Below, piece by piece: positions 58,445 through 64,000 of a stretch of 64,000 nucleotides of DNA. The translations under genes were made by a program, and so were the position numbers. A model generated the notes under the pieces. It had not been told where the DNA came from. It worked only from the letters and a program-made list of their open reading frames with translations, and searched no databases. Origin of the DNA: Lingula anatina. Its lineage: Eukaryota > Brachiopoda > Lingulata > Lingulida > Lingulidae. The DNA lies in NCBI RefSeq assembly GCF_001039355.2, contig NW_019775805.1:125378-189377 (forward strand), in the 5' to 3' direction. How positions within the stretch are numbered: the stretch's first letter is position 1; each line of letters starts with the position of its first letter.

Positions 58445-58950
58445 TCTTCCACCAATCCGGATCCGAGGATTGTATTCACTCTGAAAACGCACTTTTTCTG
58501 ATTTTTTGACACTCAATTTACCAATAATATACTTGAGACAGTGACCTTAAAATGCAAAGGCTAACCTTTCGAATAACTTAAAACTTACCGGTGAGTAAAG
58601 CTTCAGAATGTCGAGAGTGGAGCTGAGAAAACTGCTGAACATAAATCTACCGAAAGACGACTGGTACTCCGGTAGCTCTTATAATATAATATAATTGGGA
58701 AAGTGCAGGATGGGTTGTGCATACGCTTATGAGCCGTGTCTCAAACTACTGGTCGTATTTAAAATCTTCAAAAGATCAACATCACAAACCAAACCCTTGT
58801 GTTTCACTGTGATATCACACATGAAAGGAACGAGGAAAAACAAATTTTCTGCGAATATTTTGGTTGTCTGTGGGCACGTTTAGACTAAATGCAACTTAAA
58901 CCGAATGACGTCACCAGTAATTATCACTCAGGTTTTATTATATTGTGTGT
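58445..58950 (-). pseudogene. Inverted third copy of the mytimycin-like promoter and non-coding exon
   Basis: Read on the - strand it matches 49480-50090: CRE at 58906-58913, a TATA region expanded to ATATTATATTATA (58680-58695), the 5' UTR exon with CCACTCTCGACATTCTGAAG, and the donor ACCG/GTAAGT (exon end 58589). No signal-peptide exon follows in the next kilobase on that strand. Confidence 0.8.
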
Positions 58951-59260
58951 CTCTGTAACTGTACCCTGAGTGTCAGAGCTCAGTAAAAGCTAGCTTGTTA
59001 AAAATCTTGTGATGCGATCGCTTTTACTAGCTCTGCCATGTTAGATTTCCGTCAATCAAACAGAACTCCTCCGCAGTGAATCTGCAGTTGAATGTCATCA
59101 GACCAAAATGAAACGTAAAACAGATTTAATTCTGCTTTATTTAATTTTATTTACTGTATTTAAGATATGTAAAGTGAAAAATAAATAATATGTTTCTAAA
59201 AGAAAAAGGTATATCCAATGTTTTTGTATTTTTTGCTTATCAAAGAACATTTGCTCCTGA

Positions 59261-61060
59261 AGACTTAACATGTAATATGGTATATTTTAGTTTCGAAGGT
59301 ATGCCTTATCAAAAATGCGTTCTTTTTTCAAAAAAATCCGATCTCATATAAGTTATGTGAATGGAGAAGTGTGTAGTCAGGTGTGTCGCTACTAACGAAC
59401 TGACTACCATGTCTATTGCACTGCTGTATTGTGTATTATGCAATGATTTAATTGGACTGGTCCATGCTTGGGCGTGCCAAAGCATGGTTCTGTCAAAAAG
59501 TATCCATATGTCGGCAACTATTGCATAAAAAATTTGAAACTTTGCATGCAAGCGGTGGTAGAATGGTGCTAAAAAAGACAGACATTGCCAGACAGATTAT
59601 TGCGCCAAACAGAACGGTCCGCACAGTTTTATAGAGTAATGCCCAGACTGATGTACCTACACAGAGGCCACACCCAATGTATCAAAATCTTCCCACCAGG
59701 GTACAGGACTCACTGTCTTTCGGGATATGGTGCTGCAACTAAACAAAAAACACCCGGTCCGTTCAGAATGAGGGGTAAATTGCTATCAAAACGCGTTTTT
59801 CAAGGCCCTTATCGAACAACAAACTTCTTTTAGCAGGTTAGAATACCAGACGACCTCCGGGGAACCCACTGTAAACGGCAAAACAGCGTCGTCTGTTTCT
59901 TTAATGAACTGGGGACCATGACCGTTTCTGGGTAGAACACTGAAATCGCGTGGCTTTCTTTACTGAGGTCAGATTTCACCTGTACCGCTCAACTAGTCAA
60001 AACAGAGTTTACAGACATCCAGAAGAGGCCTATGATGAAGAGTGTGTCGAGTCTAAAGTGACTAGGGTCATTGACAGCGTCAGTATTTGGACTGGATACC
60101 ACATTGGTGCCAAAACACCAATAGTAGTCATCTATGAAAACCTGAACCAGATCAAATAAAGGAATAATCTAGGAACCACTTGACTATCATTTGATAGGGG
60201 GCGCCTTAGGAACAATTTTAGGTAGCATAGCACGGTGAGAGTGCCGGTTCACACAGAGCACTTTTATTAGCAGATAACTTACACCCCATTACCATAGATT
60301 TTTAGATCGATCTATCCCTGTGGGGAGTCTCACTAGATTACTGTCAGCTTGACCGGCTTAAGCGTCAGTACTAAAAGCTGTAAGTGGGTAATTAACTATG
60401 GTGCCCGCTCGGCTGACTGCAATTTAGCGTGAACCCCCAGGGAGTTAGGTCGATCTTAATCTTAATCTTTAGATCGATCTAAATCTCTGGGAAAGCACCC
60501 TTACAGAACCAGCAGAATGAGCTGCCACCTTAGTCATCAATATTGCCAAATTTGAACCACATAGACAATATGTGGGTAGGCCATTACTAGCCGAATCAAC
60601 GGCCTACATGTCGTGCGACAAAACGGAATCAAATTGGACAAGTTTTGTTATTCCAGATTGAACTCTAAAAACCTATCCCAAGAAATGCCTTGCCGCTTGA
60701 GAGACCTGGAAGTAGCTAGACGAAGTCAGGCGTAAAAGCGACCGTTGCTGTGACTAGACACTGACATGGGGGTCCTTGTGGGGCGTGTAACTCTTTTACA
60801 GACGATAATTTGTAACTATGGAGATCCAAAATATCGATTATGGTTATTGTATGACATAAAATAGGCAATGTATTTTTGTTTGCTTCACGGGCGAATTCAG
60901 TTAATGAACTGATGTCACAATGACATCAAAGAGATCATTTTAAGTTATTAAAACACGATTTAATCCCTTTTTTCATTTATCAGTCAGCTAAATAGGAAAA
61001 ATTTGATGAAAAGTGATTTGGAAAAAAATATTCCATATTAAATGTCAAGTCTGTATAAAC
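59261..61060 (+). mobile_element. Decayed Tc1-like DNA transposon, copy 2, carrying a nested MITE
   Basis: It matches 47183-48788 throughout, including GAKTPIVVIYENLN near 60107 and the right inverted end near 61030-61058. The shared stops show both copies were already dead before they separated, or descend from a dead non-autonomous parent. It is interrupted at 60286-60502. Confidence 0.65.
60286..60502 (-). mobile_element. MITE family R, inner type, with empty site in the window
   Basis: About 217 bp (CCCCATTACCATAG to GGGAAAGCACCC) flanked by TTACA on both sides. The homologous place in copy 1 of the Tc1-like relic (near 48252-48256) has one TTACA, so the target duplication is 5 bp. It is the reverse complement of the inner element at 25481-25706. 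Confidence 0.85.
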
Positions 61061-61109
61061 ACAATACACGTGCTTGACGTGTGCCAAGTTTGACAGCTAC
61101 ACTGTATTC

Positions 61110-62047
61110 TAGAAGTTGGCATGACGTCACAAGATGGCCGACCCTTGACAACCACATTTATTTGGGGGACGATTTGATGCGACTTCCGGTTTTCCCCCAT
61201 AGTTTGTAATGGACGGACGATAAAAATTGCTCATCAAAGAAGCGTGGTTTGCTATATTTAAACAACTTTTTACTCCAAAGCAGCGTAACAGTATCGGGAG
61301 GGACTATCCCCTACAAGCACAGAAGAGATATGAAGAGACACTTGAGCTTAGCATTTTGGAGATTAGTCCGTACAAATTTCCCGCAGGTGTGTGGGTGAAT
61401 GATCGCAAGGATAGCGAACGGAATGACCAGAGCATGTGGGGTACCTTATTATAAATCATTATAAATGACCTCTTTATCATAAACCCTCCAGAAATTGGGT
61501 ACTGTGGACTCTCATCTTGCTACAGAGATTTCCATGTTCTGTCTAAGGTTGTTAAATTCTGCACATGAAATGTAATGATATAAAACCAGGTAACACCAAC
61601 AGAATATATATTTAGATATTTTACTAAACTAAATAAAATTTACATGGTGCAATAAAGGTCCATTAAGAGCTTAAATTCAACCGTCTCACTTTTTCAGTGT
61701 TGCTGAGCTTTTTTATGTACTAAGTGTTACTTTATCAATTAAAAGGTCAATCAGAAAAATCATAAACTTCAAATAAAGGTAGGCAGACACAAGGAATCGT
61801 TATAATTGATCTCTAAATCATTTCCAGGCTTGAAACATGAAGAGTAAGATATGTAGGCCTACTTAGAGGCCTAAGGTATGAAATATTATTTAATGCTGCA
61901 TTTGTATTTATACACATTATAAATTTCAAATGTGTGAACATACAACGAATGCCTCAAGGGAATAAAAACCATAAGATCCACTGATTGAATTAATGATATG
62001 AAGATTATTATTGGGCCATTACACATTCTTCCTTTTCTCACCAAATA
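61110..62047. other. Unassigned interval with a 75-codon open frame
   Basis: An open frame at 61227-61454 (starts MLIKEAWFAIFKQLFTPKQR) has a protein-like composition and ends at a TAA, but I recognise no domain and see no flanking exons. AGATGGCCGAC at 61132 resembles a 5' UTR core. It may be a gene fragment or transposon piece. Confidence 0.3.
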
Positions 62048-63717
62048 TACAACATTGGTCAAAAAGGTTGTCCCACCCCCATTTCCATGTACTTTTATTT
62101 ACAAATGATCAACTTACAGCTGTAAATTGTTAGAAATAGTGCGTTTTATTACAGATACCGTGTCTAACATGATTAATGGTTTAAAAAAAAATACAAAATA
62201 GTGGTGAAAATATACACATTTTATACCATTTAGTAAAATTTATAAGAGGTACCCACTCAAATCCACTGTTTCACTGTGACTTCTACAGATGTAAAGAAAT
62301 GTCTATTAAATTGAAAAGACGCTATCAAATGTCACCAAATTCACACACAATTAGCATTAGGGTGTGCTTGTTAAAGGTCACGTGCCTAACAGCGTGTGCG
62401 TCTACCGAGTACTGCAATTTATCTCCTGTGGACGGCGCGACAAGCCTTCAACACGGGTAACAATTCTGTTATGTGGGATATTGTCCCATTCTTCTAAAAC
62501 AAGTTAGGGGAGTTGGTCCACGTTTTTATGGGGTTGGTTCTCCTTTTTATTGCACACTACAATCTATGTCACAGTTGATTAGTAAGTTTAATATCAGGGC
62601 TCAAAGATGGTGGTTCCATACTTAGAGCATTGTGCTTCTTCAACAAACACTTGTCAGGCAAGTGTGCAAGTGAGCAAGTGTGCAGTCATGATAAAGCCTG
62701 GAGTAAACCCCAAAGTCAGTTCTTGAAGATGGAATGAGATATCAGCTAAGAATGCTACGTTCAGTGATCCCACAGGCACCTGAACCTGGCCATCTATCAA
62801 TGGAAGGAAGTCGGTTTTGATGCAGAATCAAATTATTTCTTGTATCTTATCGATGGTCCAATGAGGGTCCATGGACATGTTAAAAAATGCCTCTTGGAAG
62901 GGTGTGTGCAAGATAATATCGCCTGAGGTGTTAGATCAGTTCGCATTTGGAGAACATTCCAAGCCCATGGTATAAGTACATTGTTCCTTTTGGAACAAAA
63001 CGTAACAGGGGCATTTTACTGTAATATTCTCAACGGAAATCTCACTCCAATTGCAAGAGGTGACTTCAGGGATGCTACTGGCTTCATTGTGACAACGCAC
63101 TTGCTCACAGCTCTCGTCTGGCAAGCGATTTGTTGCAGAAACACAGGGCTCTGAGGATGCGACAACCGTCTTTGAGCCCTGATTTTTATCCTACTGAGCA
63201 CCTGTGCCATTAATTGGAATGTGCATTGTAGAGGAGAACTAATTCCCAAAGAGTCTGGACAAATTCCGCCACGCTCTTTAGGATGAATGGGACAATATCC
63301 CCCATAACAGAATTGTTACCCGTGTTGAAGGCTTGTCGCGCAGTCTACAGGAGATAATTGCAGTATGGGGTTGACGCACACGTTGTTAGGCATGTGGCAT
63401 TTAACGAGGACACCCTAATGCTAATTGTGTGTGAATTTGGTGACATTTGATGGTATCTTTTCAATTTCATAGACATTTTTTACATCTGTAGAAGTCACAG
63501 TGAAACAGTGGATTTGAGGGGGTACCTGTTATGAATTTTACTAAATGGTATAAAATGTGTACATTTTCACCACTGTTTCGTATTTTTTAACCAATAATCA
63601 TGTTAGACACGGTATCTGTAATAAAAAGCACTATTTCTAACAATTTACAGCTGTGCAGTGATCATTTGTAAATAAAAGTACATGGAAATAAGGGTGGGAC
63701 AACCTTTTTGACCAATG

Positions 63718-63720
<3 letters not shown>
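62048..63720 (+). mobile_element. Tc1-like DNA transposon, same family as 52696
   Basis: It begins TACAACATTGGTCAAAAAGG and ends with the complement GACCAATGTTA, with long inverted arms as in the copy at 52696. A degenerate SPDFYPTEHLC near 63175-63215 corresponds to SPDxNPIEHLW. The middle also contains an inverted duplicate of the coding relic near 62900-63120. Confidence 0.72.

Positions 63721-63773
<53 letters not shown>
63719..63773. repeat. (TA)n microsatellite at a transposon end
   Basis: About 27 TA repeats begin exactly at the right end of the Tc1-like element, whose family targets TA dinucleotides. Confidence 0.95.
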
Positions 63774-63779
<6 letters not shown>

Positions 63780-64000
63780 TTAACTATATATATATATGGT
63801 AATTGTACATGAATACCATTTTATACTTTAATGCAGCTATTATGCCTAATATATAAAACACATCAAGAGACTTTCCTAAGTAAAATTTCAATTTTTAAGG
63901 CTGATAAAAGATCACCATACAGAAAGTAAATTTTGCAAAGTGTTTAACAGTGCCAACAAAGATAATATACCTTCCCTTTCAAATTTTATTATAAAATATT

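Overview
The window is animal nuclear DNA: intron-rich, AT-rich, full of small inverted-repeat transposons, with compact housekeeping genes. A 12-cysteine antifungal-type peptide gene resembling mytimycin of mussels, together with very high allelic divergence, points to a mollusc and most likely a bivalve; the species cannot be fixed from the sequence.

Region 1 (1-19.7 kb) holds conserved genes: the 3' end of EXOC2 (Sec5, exocyst) on +, a complete POLR2C (RPB3, RNA polymerase II) on -, and a complete RPRD1-type gene (RNA polymerase II CTD-binding protein) on +. POLR2C and RPRD1 share a 348-bp divergent promoter region; EXOC2 and POLR2C converge with poly(A) signals about 30 bp apart. A 301-codon gene encoding a SOCS box joined to a kinase-like fold without visible catalytic motifs lies on + wholly inside POLR2C intron 4. 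The same intron begins with an exact 55-bp-period minisatellite that copies the POLR2C exon 4 splice donor eight times. Two single N bases (6325, 15767) mark joins of overlapping contigs from diverged haplotypes, so about 5 kb and about 0.5 kb are written twice; the paired copies differ by transposon insertions with clean empty sites.

Region 2 (19.7-41.4 kb): a 7-kb gene-poor stretch, then two membrane protein genes on +. One (27104-33690, 994 aa) is a secretory-pathway, single-pass protein with a very long Pro/Gln/Met-rich ectodomain, one Kunitz domain and a short charged tail. The other (36450-41366, 343 aa) appears to be a type II membrane protein whose ectodomain resembles bacterial amino-acid-type periplasmic binding proteins, which is unusual in an animal.

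Region 3 (41.4-64 kb) is a transposon-rich antimicrobial-peptide locus. An apparently intact mytimycin-like gene (ATG 50459, stop 55178) has a TATA box and a perfect CRE. A tandem partner upstream (exon 45767-45886) has lost both and has no visible downstream exons. A third copy of the promoter and first exon is inverted at 58.45-58.95 kb. Four decayed Tc1-like transposons and at least seven inverted-repeat element families, some nested, fill the rest. I found no rRNA, tRNA or CRISPR.
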